Source: Balneolaceae bacterium
GTDB taxonomy: Bacteria; Bacteroidota; Rhodothermia; Balneolales; Balneolaceae
NCBI GenBank assembly: GCA_021767245.1
Contig: JAASTO010000080.1
Coordinates: 1-10,519 of the forward strand
Length of the DNA: 10,519 nt
Reading direction: 5' to 3'
Of the stretch, positions 1 through 7,685 are shown piece after piece; the first letter of the stretch is position 1, and the number at the start of each line of letters is the position of its first letter. The position numbers and the translations under genes are program-made. The notes under the pieces were generated by a model that worked only from the letters and a program-made list of their open reading frames with translations, was not told where the DNA came from and did not search any database.

Positions 1-13
1 GATGTGAGTCAGG

Positions 14-1045
14 CTACAAGGCTTGCTCCAACTTGAACTCATCCACATTTTTATGCTCCCCAATTCCTGCCCTAATGATCTTCTTCACCAGGTCTTCCTC
101 ATCCGATATCTCAGGTAAGTGCAATGCTTTTCCATTTTCGATCCAATTATTAAGCTTTTCACTAAAGGTTTGATCGATACGATAAACAACCTCTCCACCA
201 AGCTGTTTTAGAGCAGCCGCATTACACAATTGTTCGTATTGTTTTCTAATGGGCACAGTCAGAAATTTTTTACCCAGGTACATGGCTTCTGAGCTCGTTT
301 CAAATCCGGTTGCGGATACAATACCCAGGCAATGTTCAATACTCTTTAAAAAAGACTCTTTGCCTACGGGATTAACCCTCACATTATACTTTTGATATGG
401 TGATTCGCAGGTGGGTGAAAAGATCTCCCAATGAACTTGTTTAACTGCCCCGAATATCGAGGTCAACGTTTCATGATCAAAGGCCGGAAGATAAACCGTT
501 ACATGTTCCCCCTGCAATGGATTAAGATCCCGGATCTGACGCCGAATTATAGGTGGTTCAATAAAATCATCGTACCTCAGATAATGTGAACCAACCGCAA
601 CTGTGCAGGGGGCAAAATGCTTCATGACCTGTTCTGCCACCGGTGACCGTTTGTCAGCCCGTGGCACCTTTTCCGATAAAAACGATGCCTGATGACTGAT
701 GGCTACACAAGGAACACCCTCTTTTTTTGCGGCCCAGGCGGTCACCGGCTCAAAATCATTCACCACAAAATCGTAATCTTCAACCTTCAGTTTTTGAATA
801 TCCTGAATGAACCTGACCGGATCCAAGCCTAATGCCGTTCCCAGAAGATCCACACTTCCCCTATGATCATAAGCCAGGCTAAGCCCACGTGCCGTAAAAT
901 CCACCGGCCCATCGATCGACATTTTAAAATTGTACCCACTGATAAGAACATCCACTTCAGCGTATTCTCGAAGCTTTGGTAATACCACCCTCGCCCGGCT
1001 GATGTGCCCGTGTCCGGTTCCCTGAATACCGTATAAAATTCTCAT
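14..1045 (-). CDS. MJ1255-type glycosyltransferase (GT-B fold, MurG/UGT-like)
   Basis: A 343-residue cytosolic-looking protein with no signal peptide or membrane segment. The N-terminus has a Rossmann strand followed by the glycine/histidine loop GTGHGHISRA (residues 9-18), as in MurG-like and UDP-glycosyltransferase families. The C-terminal half carries SATGFETSSEAMYLGKK (244-260), then P265, Q269-Q272 and N275, the usual nucleotide-sugar site of GT-B enzymes. Overall it matches the conserved MJ1255/VC2487 family of predicted glycosyltransferases (TIGR00661), and its length is normal for that family. Donor and acceptor cannot be read from sequence. Its ATG overlaps the TGA of the upstream phosphoesterase gene in an ATGA tetranucleotide, so the two are probably translationally coupled. 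I infer a role in making an envelope glycolipid or polysaccharide. Family assignment is fairly secure, substrate unknown. Confidence 0.85.
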   Translation of the reverse strand: MRILYGIQGTGHGHISRARVVLPKLREYAEVDVLISGYNFKMSIDGPVDFTARGLSLAYDHRGSVDLLGTALGLDPVRFIQDIQKLKVEDYDFVVNDFEPVTAWAAKKEGVPCVAISHQASFLSEKVPRADKRSPVAEQVMKHFAPCTVAVGSHYLRYDDFIEPPIIRRQIRDLNPLQGEHVTVYLPAFDHETLTSIFGAVKQVHWEIFSPTCESPYQKYNVRVNPVGKESFLKSIEHCLGIVSATGFETSSEAMYLGKKFLTVPIRKQYEQLCNAAALKQLGGEVVYRIDQTFSEKLNNWIENGKALHLPEISDEEDLVKKIIRAGIGEHKNVDEFKLEQAL

Positions 1046-1857
1046 CCTATCATAACTTTATGATCAAAGGTGTGGCTTTTCATCAGTAGGTTCATTCTTG
1101 GGCTCTCCTGCAAGGCTTTGTCCTCACTATAGCGGTAGAGGCTCCATTCCGCACCGTCGAATTCCAGGCACGTCAGGTTTTCAACCCAATCGCCCGAATT
1201 CAGATAGATCACCGATCCCTTTTCATTCTCATACCCTCGGATCTTCGGTTGATGAATGTGTCCACAAACCACATAATCATAACCTTCCTCGATGGCCAGT
1301 TCCATGGCAGTCACCTCAAAATCATCGATAAAATTCACGGCTTGCTTTACACTGTCTTTGATTTTCTTAGACAAGGAGAACTTTCCATACCCCATTCTTT
1401 CTGATAGATTGTTCATCCATCGGTTCAGTAAAATAAGCAATTCATATCCCTTCCCACCTAACTTGGCCACCCACTTACTGTGTTTCATGGTGATGTCAAA
1501 AATGTCTCCATGGAAGATCCAGACACTTTCCCCATTCATATCCAGCACTAGTTTATCCCGTATGAAAAGTGGTCCCAGTTGCAGGCTTGATATCTTTCGT
1601 AAGGTTTCGTCGTGGTTACCCGTCAGATAATAGATATCAACCCCGTTGGTCATCATGGTGATGAGGGTTCTGATTACATGCATGTGGGATTCCGGCCAGT
1701 AGTATTTCTTAAAATTCCACATGTCAATGAAGTCCCCGTTCAGAACCACTCGCTTTGGATCAATGGAATTCAGATATTGGACCAGTTCAACCGCATGACA
1801 GCCAACGGTTCCCAGATGAATATCAGATAAAACAACGGTATCAAGTGAACGCTTCAT
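1042..1857 (-). CDS. LpxH-like metallophosphoesterase (putative UDP-2,3-diacylglucosamine diphosphatase)
   Basis: A 271-residue calcineurin-like metallophosphoesterase. All the family's metal-binding blocks are visible in order: D12-I-H14 (SDIHLG), GDFIDMW (41-47), GNHDE (80-84), HGD (116-118) and GHIHQP (199-204). This arrangement is that of LpxH and related UDP-2,3-diacylglucosamine hydrolases, which cleave the pyrophosphate of UDP-diacylglucosamine to give lipid X in lipid A synthesis at the inner membrane face. It is about 30 residues longer than E. coli LpxH (about 240), with an extra tail after residue 240. Many paralogues of this group are not the essential LpxH, and here the partner is a glycosyltransferase rather than other lpx genes, so a different glycolipid phosphate ester is possible. 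It is the first gene of the operon. The ATG is preceded by no convincing ribosome binding site. Confidence 0.82.
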   Translation of the reverse strand: MKRSLDTVVLSDIHLGTVGCHAVELVQYLNSIDPKRVVLNGDFIDMWNFKKYYWPESHMHVIRTLITMMTNGVDIYYLTGNHDETLRKISSLQLGPLFIRDKLVLDMNGESVWIFHGDIFDITMKHSKWVAKLGGKGYELLILLNRWMNNLSERMGYGKFSLSKKIKDSVKQAVNFIDDFEVTAMELAIEEGYDYVVCGHIHQPKIRGYENEKGSVIYLNSGDWVENLTCLEFDGAEWSLYRYSEDKALQESPRMNLLMKSHTFDHKVMIG

Positions 1858-1926
1858 AGCCCTGGGATTGATGATTGATGGTAAATATCCTCATCCTATG
1901 TTATCCCGGCTTTTAGTAAGCGTTAA

Positions 1927-1943
1927 ACATTGGTTACCAATGT
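1927..1943. promoter_or_regulatory. 17-bp palindrome, candidate operator between divergent genes
   Basis: ACATTGGT-T-ACCAATGT is a perfect inverted repeat with 8-bp arms and a single central base. It lies in the 127-bp gap between the divergent phosphoesterase operon and the osmC-like gene, ending 41 bp before the osmC ATG and 69 bp from the start of the phosphoesterase gene. The size and position fit an operator for a dimeric repressor or activator. The regulator is unknown and none is encoded in the window. The arms are too far from any T-tract to suggest a terminator. Confidence 0.45.
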
Positions 1944-1984
1944 GTTACGAAATTGTAAATCAGTATTCTAACCAAACCTAAATT

Positions 1985-2428
1985 ATGAGCGAGAAAAAGA
2001 TCGTACACGTACATCTCCCAAAAGATGAAACCTATAAAACCACACTAAGTGCCGGTAAACACGAACTTATTGCCGATGAACCGGAAACCGTTAAGGGTGG
2101 AACCGATGGCGGCCCTGATCCCTATGATTATTTATTGATGGGATTGGGCTCCTGCACCCTGATGACGGTAAAAATGTATGCTGAGCGCAAAGGCTGGGAA
2201 CTGGATGATATGTACCTGGAGTTGCGCCACAACAAACGGCATGCGGATGACTGCAGGGAGTGTGATGACCCAAAAAGCAAGATCGACCACATTGAAAAGG
2301 AGCTGATCGTTAAGGGAGACCTGACGCAGGAGCAGTTAGATAAACTGCTGGAGATCTCTAAGAAATGCCCGGTCCACCGAACGCTCATGAGTGATATCAC
2401 TATAGAAAGCAGCCTGAGCACTTCGTGA
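1985..2428 (+). CDS. OsmC/Ohr-family peroxiredoxin-like protein
   Basis: A 147-residue OsmC-fold protein of normal length for the family, which uses two cysteines to reduce organic hydroperoxides in the cytosol. The core motif GGPDPYDYLLMGLGSCTLMT spans residues 42-61, with the first catalytic-type cysteine at C57. The second is C128 in KKCPVHRTL (126-134). A further pair, C90 and C93 in ADDCRECDDP, sits in the loop between the two halves next to H82 and H86. This additional CxxC occurs in one OsmC-like subgroup and could bind a metal or form a disulfide, but that is inference. The ATG is preceded by an A-rich leader without a Shine-Dalgarno. The gene stands alone, divergent from the phosphoesterase operon, with a palindrome 41 bp upstream. 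It could be called OsmC or YhfA-like. A peroxidase role is likely but not certain. Confidence 0.9.
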   Translation: MSEKKIVHVHLPKDETYKTTLSAGKHELIADEPETVKGGTDGGPDPYDYLLMGLGSCTLMTVKMYAERKGWELDDMYLELRHNKRHADDCRECDDPKSKIDHIEKELIVKGDLTQEQLDKLLEISKKCPVHRTLMSDITIESSLSTS

Positions 2429-2441
2429 GTTCGTTACGACC

Positions 2442-2462
2442 TGTCTGCCGACGAGGCAGGCG
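2442..2462. repeat. GC-rich hairpin, REP-like extragenic palindrome candidate
   Basis: TGTCTGCC-GACGA-GGCAGGCG folds into an 8-bp stem (two G-T pairs) with a 5-base loop, 13 bases after the osmC stop. It is much more GC-rich than the surrounding spacer and has no T-tract directly after it, so it does not look like the terminator, which lies further on. CTGCC/GGCAG hairpins of this kind are scattered between genes in many Bacteroidota genomes. With only one copy in the window, repeat status is inferred. Confidence 0.4.
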
Positions 2463-2504
2463 CAGAGCGTAGGAGGCTTTAAATGAGAACGAATATCTTT
2501 AAGA

Positions 2505-2532
2505 AAATCTGAAGTTGTCTTACTTCAGATTT
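2505..2532. terminator. Bidirectional terminator between osmC and gcvP
   Basis: AAATCTGAAGT and ACTTCAGATTT form a perfect 11-bp stem with a 6-base loop (TGTCTT). It lies 76 bases after the osmC stop and 24 bases past the gcvP stop on the other strand. The arms end in A/T runs on both sides (ATTTCTAAATTT on plus, ATTTTCTT on minus), as expected for a shared terminator of convergent genes. An outer 9-bp inverted repeat (AACGAATAT at 2488-2496, ATATTCGTT at 2550-2558) encloses it and reaches into the gcvP stop codon. Confidence 0.7.
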
Positions 2533-2556
2533 CTAAATTTCTCTGTTTAATATTCG

Positions 2557-5454
2557 TTATTCGATGACTTCAATTCCTTCTTCGTATGCCTCCATTGGGA
2601 TGCAGGCACACACCAGGTTTCTGTCGCCATAGGCATCATCTACTCGTGATACTGCCGGCCAGAGTTTATCGTATCTCAACTCTTCCAGCGGGAAAGCGCC
2701 TTTTTCACGCGGATAGCTTCGGGTCCATTCATCTGCGACCATGACTCTCTGCGTGTGTGGCGCATGCTTAAGCACGTTGTCTTCCCTATCGGCCATACCA
2801 TCCTCGATCTCCTGTATCTCTTTACGGATGGAGATCATGGCTTCACAGAATCTGTCCAGCTCCTCGATCGACTCACTTTCTGTCGGCTCGATCATCAGGG
2901 TTCCGGGAACCGGGAAACTCATGGTTGGTGCATGGAATCCGTAATCCATTAATCTTTTAGCCACATCCACTGATTCAATGCCGGCTGATTGCTTGAATGG
3001 ACGCAGGTCCACAATGAACTCATGGGCCGAACGACCGGTCATGCCGGTGTACAGGATCTCATAATGATCTTTTAGGCGATCCTTCAGATAGTTCGCGTTC
3101 AGGATCGCAAATCGTGTGGCATCAGTCAGTCCATCGCCCCCCATCATTCTGATGTAGGCATAGGAGATCGTCAGAATACTGGCACTACCCCACGGTGCTG
3201 CCGAAATAGCCGTTACACCTTTATCACCGCCAGTTTTGATTACAGAGTGTGAAGGCAGGAAAGGCACCAGATGTTCTGCCACCCCAATCGGCCCCATACC
3301 GGGTCCGCCGCCACCGTGTGGAATACAGAAGGTTTTATGTAAGTTCAGGTGACAGACATCAGCCCCGATCTCACCCGGACTGGTTAAGCCAACCTGTGCA
3401 TTCATATTCGCACCATCCATGTAAACCTGTCCGCCATGCAGGTGAATGATCTCGCAGAATTCCTTCACTTTATGTTCAAATACACCGTGTGTGGAAGGAT
3501 AGGTGATCATCAGAGCTGCCAGCCGGTCGCTGTATTTTTCAGCTTTTACCTTCAGATCGTCATAAGAGATGTTGCCATGATCATCCGTATCCACCACTAC
3601 CACATCCATACCTGCCATTACCGCACTGGCTGGATTTGTACCGTGAGCCGAGGATGGGATCAGAGCTACGTCGCGGTGATCATCCCCATTGGCATGATGG
3701 TAAGCACGAATCGTCATCAATCCGGCGTACTCACCCTGTGCCCCGGAATTTGGCTGAAGAGACATACCGGCAAATCCGGTTATCTCACACAACCAGTCAC
3801 TAAGTTCATCGAACAGTTGGGTGTACCCTTTGGCTTGTTCCCGTGGTGCAAACGGATGGATCTGACCAAATTCCGGCCAGGTCACAGGGATCATTTCTGC
3901 GGTGGCGTTCAACTTCATAGTGCAGGAACCGAGAGAGATCATGGAGTGAACCAATGACAGGTCTTTGTTCTCCAATCGCTTCATGTACCGCAGCATTTCA
4001 TGCTCGGAATGATACAAATGGAACACAGGATGTTCCAAAAAACCGGTTGTTCTTTTCAGCTCATCCGGAAACTCGACCTTGGTGTTTTCAGCTTCAGCGT
4101 ATACATCAAAAGAAGTATCTTTACCCAGCGCTTCTGCAAAAATATTGAGTACCAGCTCAGCATCTTCCAGATGTTTTGCTTCGTCAAAGGAAATTCCAAT
4201 GGTGCTTTCATCCACAAAACGGAAATTCACCTCATGCTTTTCAGCGACCGCACGAACTTTGTCTGAATCAACTTTTATCGTAATGGTGTCAAAGAAATTG
4301 TCCGTCACAACCTCCACACCCATTGCCTCCAAACCCTTTTTGGTCAGTTTGGTCAACCCATGCACTTTTGAGGCGATCTTCTTCAACCCCTCAGGTCCAT
4401 GATACACGGCATACATTCCGGCGATCACAGCAAGGAGAACCTGAGCGGTACAAATATTGGATGTCGCTTTCTCGCGACGGATATGCTGCTCACGTGTTTG
4501 AAGAGCCATACGATAGGCCGGCTTCCCTTCCGCATCCTGAGTCACTCCAATAATACGGCCCGGAATCTTGCGCTGAAATTTTTCCTGAGTAGCAAAATAG
4601 GCGGCATGCGGTCCGCCATAGCCCATAGGGACTCCAAATCTTTGTGAGGAACCAACCACAACATCAGCTCCCATCTCGCCCGGTGCTTTCAGTAAGGTAA
4701 GGCTAAGCAGGTCGGCAGCTACTACAGCATAGACATCGTTTTCGTGAGCAGCGGTAATGAGGTTCGTGTAGTCTTCAACCCAACCGTCAGTTGCAGGGTA
4801 CTGAAGCAGTACACCAAACAATGTTGGATCCGTAACATCCAGCTTTTTGTGATCACCAACTACGATCTTTACATCGATCGGTTCAGCCCGCGTCTGAAGC
4901 ACTTCAATGGTTTGGGGATGACACGCTTCCGAAACGAAGAACACATCCGCTTCTTTCCGTTTCTTACCTTTACGCTGCCCGTACAACATACTCATGGCTT
5001 CAGCAGCAGCGGTTCCTTCGTCCAATAGAGAAGCATTGGCAAGCTCCATGCCTGTCAGGTCGGTAACCACCGTTTGAAAATTGATCAAAGCCTCAAGCCG
5101 ACCCTGTGCGATCTCTGCCTGGTATGGCGTATAAGCCGTATACCAGCCCGGATTCTCAAGGATATTTCGTTTGATCACATTGGGCATGTAAGTATCATAA
5201 TACCCCATCCCAATAAATGATTTAAAGATCTTATTCTTCTCAGCCAGTTTTTTGAATTCATTCAGAAAGTCAGCCTCACTCAACGACTCCGGTAATTCCA
5301 ATGGTTTTTTCAGCCGGATGCCTTCAGGAATAGTCTCATCGATCAGCTTGTCCAGCGATTCAGCTTCAATAACCTCCAGCATTTTTTGGGTTGATTCCTG
5401 ATCGGGTCCATTGTGTCGGTGAGCAAATACTTCTCGGTCGAAATTGATGTTCAT
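2557..5454 (-). CDS. gcvP: Glycine dehydrogenase (decarboxylating), P-protein of the glycine cleavage system
   Basis: A 965-residue, single-chain P-protein, close in length to E. coli GcvP (957). It decarboxylates glycine with pyridoxal phosphate and passes the aminomethyl group to the lipoyl arm of GcvH, in the cytosol. The start is typical: FAHRHNGPDQ (residues 10-19). Residues from about 10 to 440 form the catalytically inactive half. The C-terminal half contains SLGSCTMKLNA (507-517), the glycine-rich QPNSGAQGEYAG (567-578), SSAHGTNPASA (601-611) and the cofactor lysine K707 in HLNLHKTF, followed by the loop PHGGGGPG (712-719). No truncation or frameshift is seen. It is a fused full-length enzyme, not the split gcvPA/gcvPB form. 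The partners gcvT and gcvH are not in the window, so gcvP is transcribed alone, divergent from the propeller operon and convergent with osmC. I see no glycine riboswitch in its leader. Confidence 0.98.
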   Translation of the reverse strand: MNINFDREVFAHRHNGPDQESTQKMLEVIEAESLDKLIDETIPEGIRLKKPLELPESLSEADFLNEFKKLAEKNKIFKSFIGMGYYDTYMPNVIKRNILENPGWYTAYTPYQAEIAQGRLEALINFQTVVTDLTGMELANASLLDEGTAAAEAMSMLYGQRKGKKRKEADVFFVSEACHPQTIEVLQTRAEPIDVKIVVGDHKKLDVTDPTLFGVLLQYPATDGWVEDYTNLITAAHENDVYAVVAADLLSLTLLKAPGEMGADVVVGSSQRFGVPMGYGGPHAAYFATQEKFQRKIPGRIIGVTQDAEGKPAYRMALQTREQHIRREKATSNICTAQVLLAVIAGMYAVYHGPEGLKKIASKVHGLTKLTKKGLEAMGVEVVTDNFFDTITIKVDSDKVRAVAEKHEVNFRFVDESTIGISFDEAKHLEDAELVLNIFAEALGKDTSFDVYAEAENTKVEFPDELKRTTGFLEHPVFHLYHSEHEMLRYMKRLENKDLSLVHSMISLGSCTMKLNATAEMIPVTWPEFGQIHPFAPREQAKGYTQLFDELSDWLCEITGFAGMSLQPNSGAQGEYAGLMTIRAYHHANGDDHRDVALIPSSAHGTNPASAVMAGMDVVVVDTDDHGNISYDDLKVKAEKYSDRLAALMITYPSTHGVFEHKVKEFCEIIHLHGGQVYMDGANMNAQVGLTSPGEIGADVCHLNLHKTFCIPHGGGGPGMGPIGVAEHLVPFLPSHSVIKTGGDKGVTAISAAPWGSASILTISYAYIRMMGGDGLTDATRFAILNANYLKDRLKDHYEILYTGMTGRSAHEFIVDLRPFKQSAGIESVDVAKRLMDYGFHAPTMSFPVPGTLMIEPTESESIEELDRFCEAMISIRKEIQEIEDGMADREDNVLKHAPHTQRVMVADEWTRSYPREKGAFPLEELRYDKLWPAVSRVDDAYGDRNLVCACIPMEAYEEGIEVIE

Positions 5455-5672
5455 TTAGGCTAAAACGTGAGGTTATAAATTTAAAAATGAAACACTGAAT
5501 TGCCGTCCTTCATTTCTAGAAAACAGCTTAACATTCGGATTCTGTAAAATAAGGAAAAAGCGCTTCAAAAAGGCATCATTTAGCTCTTCAATTAATTCAG
5601 TTTGTCACTTTTTTTTAATTTATTAGTGCTCTAATCAAAATCAGTATTTCCGCTAATTAATTTTATCAAATC
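5455..5672. other. Divergent intergenic region between gcvP and the propeller operon
   Basis: A 218-bp A/T-rich spacer that must hold promoters for both directions. Visible elements are a perfect 10-bp palindrome TTTCTAGAAA (5513-5522), an 8-bp palindrome AAGCGCTT (5558-5565), a T8 run after TTTGTCAC (from 5601), and a small hairpin ATTAG-TGCT-CTAAT (5622-5635) 37 bases before the start of the propeller gene. No -33/-7 pair of the Bacteroidota type could be placed with proper spacing. No small ORF with convincing coding character is seen. Confidence 0.5.
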
Positions 5673-7661
5673 ATGGGAAAAGCACTAAAACTTTTAGTCG
5701 CCGTCTTGCTTTTGAGCACCGGTAACATCTTTGCACAGGATGCAAACACATTAAAAATTGTAATTGAACCTGAACCTGTTGTCGTGGAAGTTGGATCTGA
5801 ACTTCAGCTGTCGGCAAAATTAGTTAACGCACAGGGGCAGACCTTACCCGACACCGTGCTATTCTTTTCCAGAAATGGGGCCGACCTGGAAGTTTCTCGT
5901 GAAGGATTCGTTAAAGCCAATAAACCCGGCAACTATACGATCATCGCTATGAGATCCGGTCCGCGCGAAGAGCGGGTTACCAGGAACTTTGAGATCGAGG
6001 TTCCCTATCCACCGATCGCTGAGGTAGCTTTTAAGCAGGTTCCGGAAAATGTGTATGCCAAAACAACCATCGATCTTCACGTCGAGGTAACCGATGAAAT
6101 GGATCTCATCAGAGAAAATCCTGATATCACCTTCCGCAGCAGCAATGAATCGGTGGCAACGGTGAGCCATGGAAAACTACTGGCTCTAAAGCCCGGTAAT
6201 GTTCGGGTTACAGCCACCTCCGAAAGTAAATCTGCTACCCTTAATCTGAATATCAAAGCCAATCCGGCTCAAACTATTGAGATCGCAAATACTGAAACCA
6301 GCATCAGAACCGGGGATGTGATCACCCTGAATGCGACAGCCAAAGCAGCTAACGGAAGAACTGTTGATGCACCGATCACGTACTCATTTGTGGCCCAACC
6401 GGATGATAACCTGGGGCAGGGAGCCGAGGGACAGATCAATCAAAAAGGAAAATTTGTAGCAAATGTACCGGGTACGTTTATTTTGAGCGCGCGATCCGGA
6501 GATGCCGTTGCCGATCAGGTTATCAGGGTGCGCGAACGTAATGTAGCTAAGGATGTAGAACTGCTTGGCCATGCCGAAGTGCTTGACGTACACACATCCG
6601 ACCTCTGGGTCTGGGAAGGTGTGGATGGCCGCGATTATGCCATTACCGGAACCTGGGGAGCCAATGGTGATACCTATTTCTGGGATGTGACTGACCCAAC
6701 AAATATGGTGGCTGTCGATACCGTTCGGGTTGACGCTCGTACCGTGAATGATGTGAAGATCTCGGAAGACGGAACCATTGGAGTACTCACCCGCGAAGGT
6801 GCATCGAACCGTAAAAACGGAATTGTCATTCTGGATGTATCTGATCCACGAAATGTGAGTGTGATCTCAGAATATACCGATGGTCTGACCGGTGGCGTTC
6901 ACAACGCATTTATTTACGAAGATCACGTATATGCGGTTAACAACGGTCGCCGATACGACATCATTAATATTGAAGATCCGGCCAATCCATACACGGTTGG
7001 GCGATTTGAACTGGATACTCCGGGCCATTCTATTCACGACGTGTGGATCGAGGACGGTATCGCATACTCCAGTAACTGGAGAGATGGAGTGGTTGCCGTT
7101 GACATCGGAAGCCGTAACAGCGAGCTGGCTGATGCCGGAGGATCCCCCGAAAATCCGGTGATGCTTGGCAGTTATACCTACCCAAGCGGAAGAAATCACG
7201 CGGCCTTCCCATTCAAAAGCGAATCTACCGGCGACTTTTACGTGATTGCCGGTGACGAATCATTCCCATACGGTTTGCCTACACGAAACAACCCGGTTGC
7301 CGCTGCCGGATGGATCCACTTCATCAAATTTGATGGGTGGGGCAATCCGGATGAAGTAGCCCGATATCAGGTTCCTGAAGCCGGTACTCACAACTTCTGG
7401 GTGGTCGATGATGTGCTATATGTAGCCTATTATAATGGCGGACTTCGTATCGTAGATATTTCCGGTGAGTTGATGGGGAACCTGTATGATCAGGGACGTG
7501 AGATCGCTAAATTTGAGCCAACTCACGCCGATGCCATGGTTCCTAATGCTCCTTTCACATGGGGGCCTCAACCTTATAAAGGAAACATCTTCATGTCTGA
7601 CTGGAATTCCGGATTGTGGTCGATCAAACTGGTAGACAAACCACAGCAGGGAACCAACTAA
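5673..7661 (+). CDS. Exported protein with three Ig-like domains and a seven-bladed LVIVD-type beta-propeller
   Basis: A 662-residue secreted protein. Residues 1-21 are a signal peptide with cleavage probably at NIFA|QD. Three bacterial Ig-like (Big_2 type) domains follow at about 25-110, 113-197 and 200-288; the second has the typical SSNESVATVS...LLALKPGNVRVTAT pattern. From about 290 to 655 there are seven propeller blades, several ending in the LVIVD hallmark (IVILDVSDPRN, IINIEDPANP, GLRIVDIS). Aligning the blades by eye, the first strand of each begins at H307, N359, H410, H455, H509, H573 and H618, so six of seven share a histidine at the same place, with H452 beside H455. Such residues would line the central channel, so metal or ligand binding is inferred. 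There is no lipobox or obvious C-terminal sorting domain, so it is probably periplasmic or released. First gene of a likely operon with the next propeller gene. Function unproven. Confidence 0.88.
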   Translation: MGKALKLLVAVLLLSTGNIFAQDANTLKIVIEPEPVVVEVGSELQLSAKLVNAQGQTLPDTVLFFSRNGADLEVSREGFVKANKPGNYTIIAMRSGPREERVTRNFEIEVPYPPIAEVAFKQVPENVYAKTTIDLHVEVTDEMDLIRENPDITFRSSNESVATVSHGKLLALKPGNVRVTATSESKSATLNLNIKANPAQTIEIANTETSIRTGDVITLNATAKAANGRTVDAPITYSFVAQPDDNLGQGAEGQINQKGKFVANVPGTFILSARSGDAVADQVIRVRERNVAKDVELLGHAEVLDVHTSDLWVWEGVDGRDYAITGTWGANGDTYFWDVTDPTNMVAVDTVRVDARTVNDVKISEDGTIGVLTREGASNRKNGIVILDVSDPRNVSVISEYTDGLTGGVHNAFIYEDHVYAVNNGRRYDIINIEDPANPYTVGRFELDTPGHSIHDVWIEDGIAYSSNWRDGVVAVDIGSRNSELADAGGSPENPVMLGSYTYPSGRNHAAFPFKSESTGDFYVIAGDESFPYGLPTRNNPVAAAGWIHFIKFDGWGNPDEVARYQVPEAGTHNFWVVDDVLYVAYYNGGLRIVDISGELMGNLYDQGREIAKFEPTHADAMVPNAPFTWGPQPYKGNIFMSDWNSGLWSIKLVDKPQQGTN

Positions 7662-7685
7662 TATTCTAACAAGAGACCAATCACT

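Noticed and set aside
1973..1980. TAGGTTTG on the minus strand, a match to the Bacteroidota -7 element TAnnTTTG
   Set aside because: No TTG/TTTG is found at the expected upstream distance, and it lies about 115 bases from the phosphoesterase start; too weak alone.
3436..3957. 173-codon open frame opposite gcvP
   Set aside because: It lies entirely inside the secure gcvP gene on the other strand and its translation has no recognisable family character; it is a shadow frame.
5455..5672. Glycine riboswitch upstream of gcvP
   Set aside because: The gcvP leader is A/T-rich and lacks the conserved paired GG-containing cores of glycine riboswitch aptamers; only short palindromes are present.
6867..7199. 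110-codon minus-strand open frame inside the LVIVD propeller gene
   Set aside because: It is fully covered by the propeller reading frame, with no leader or recognisable domain of its own.
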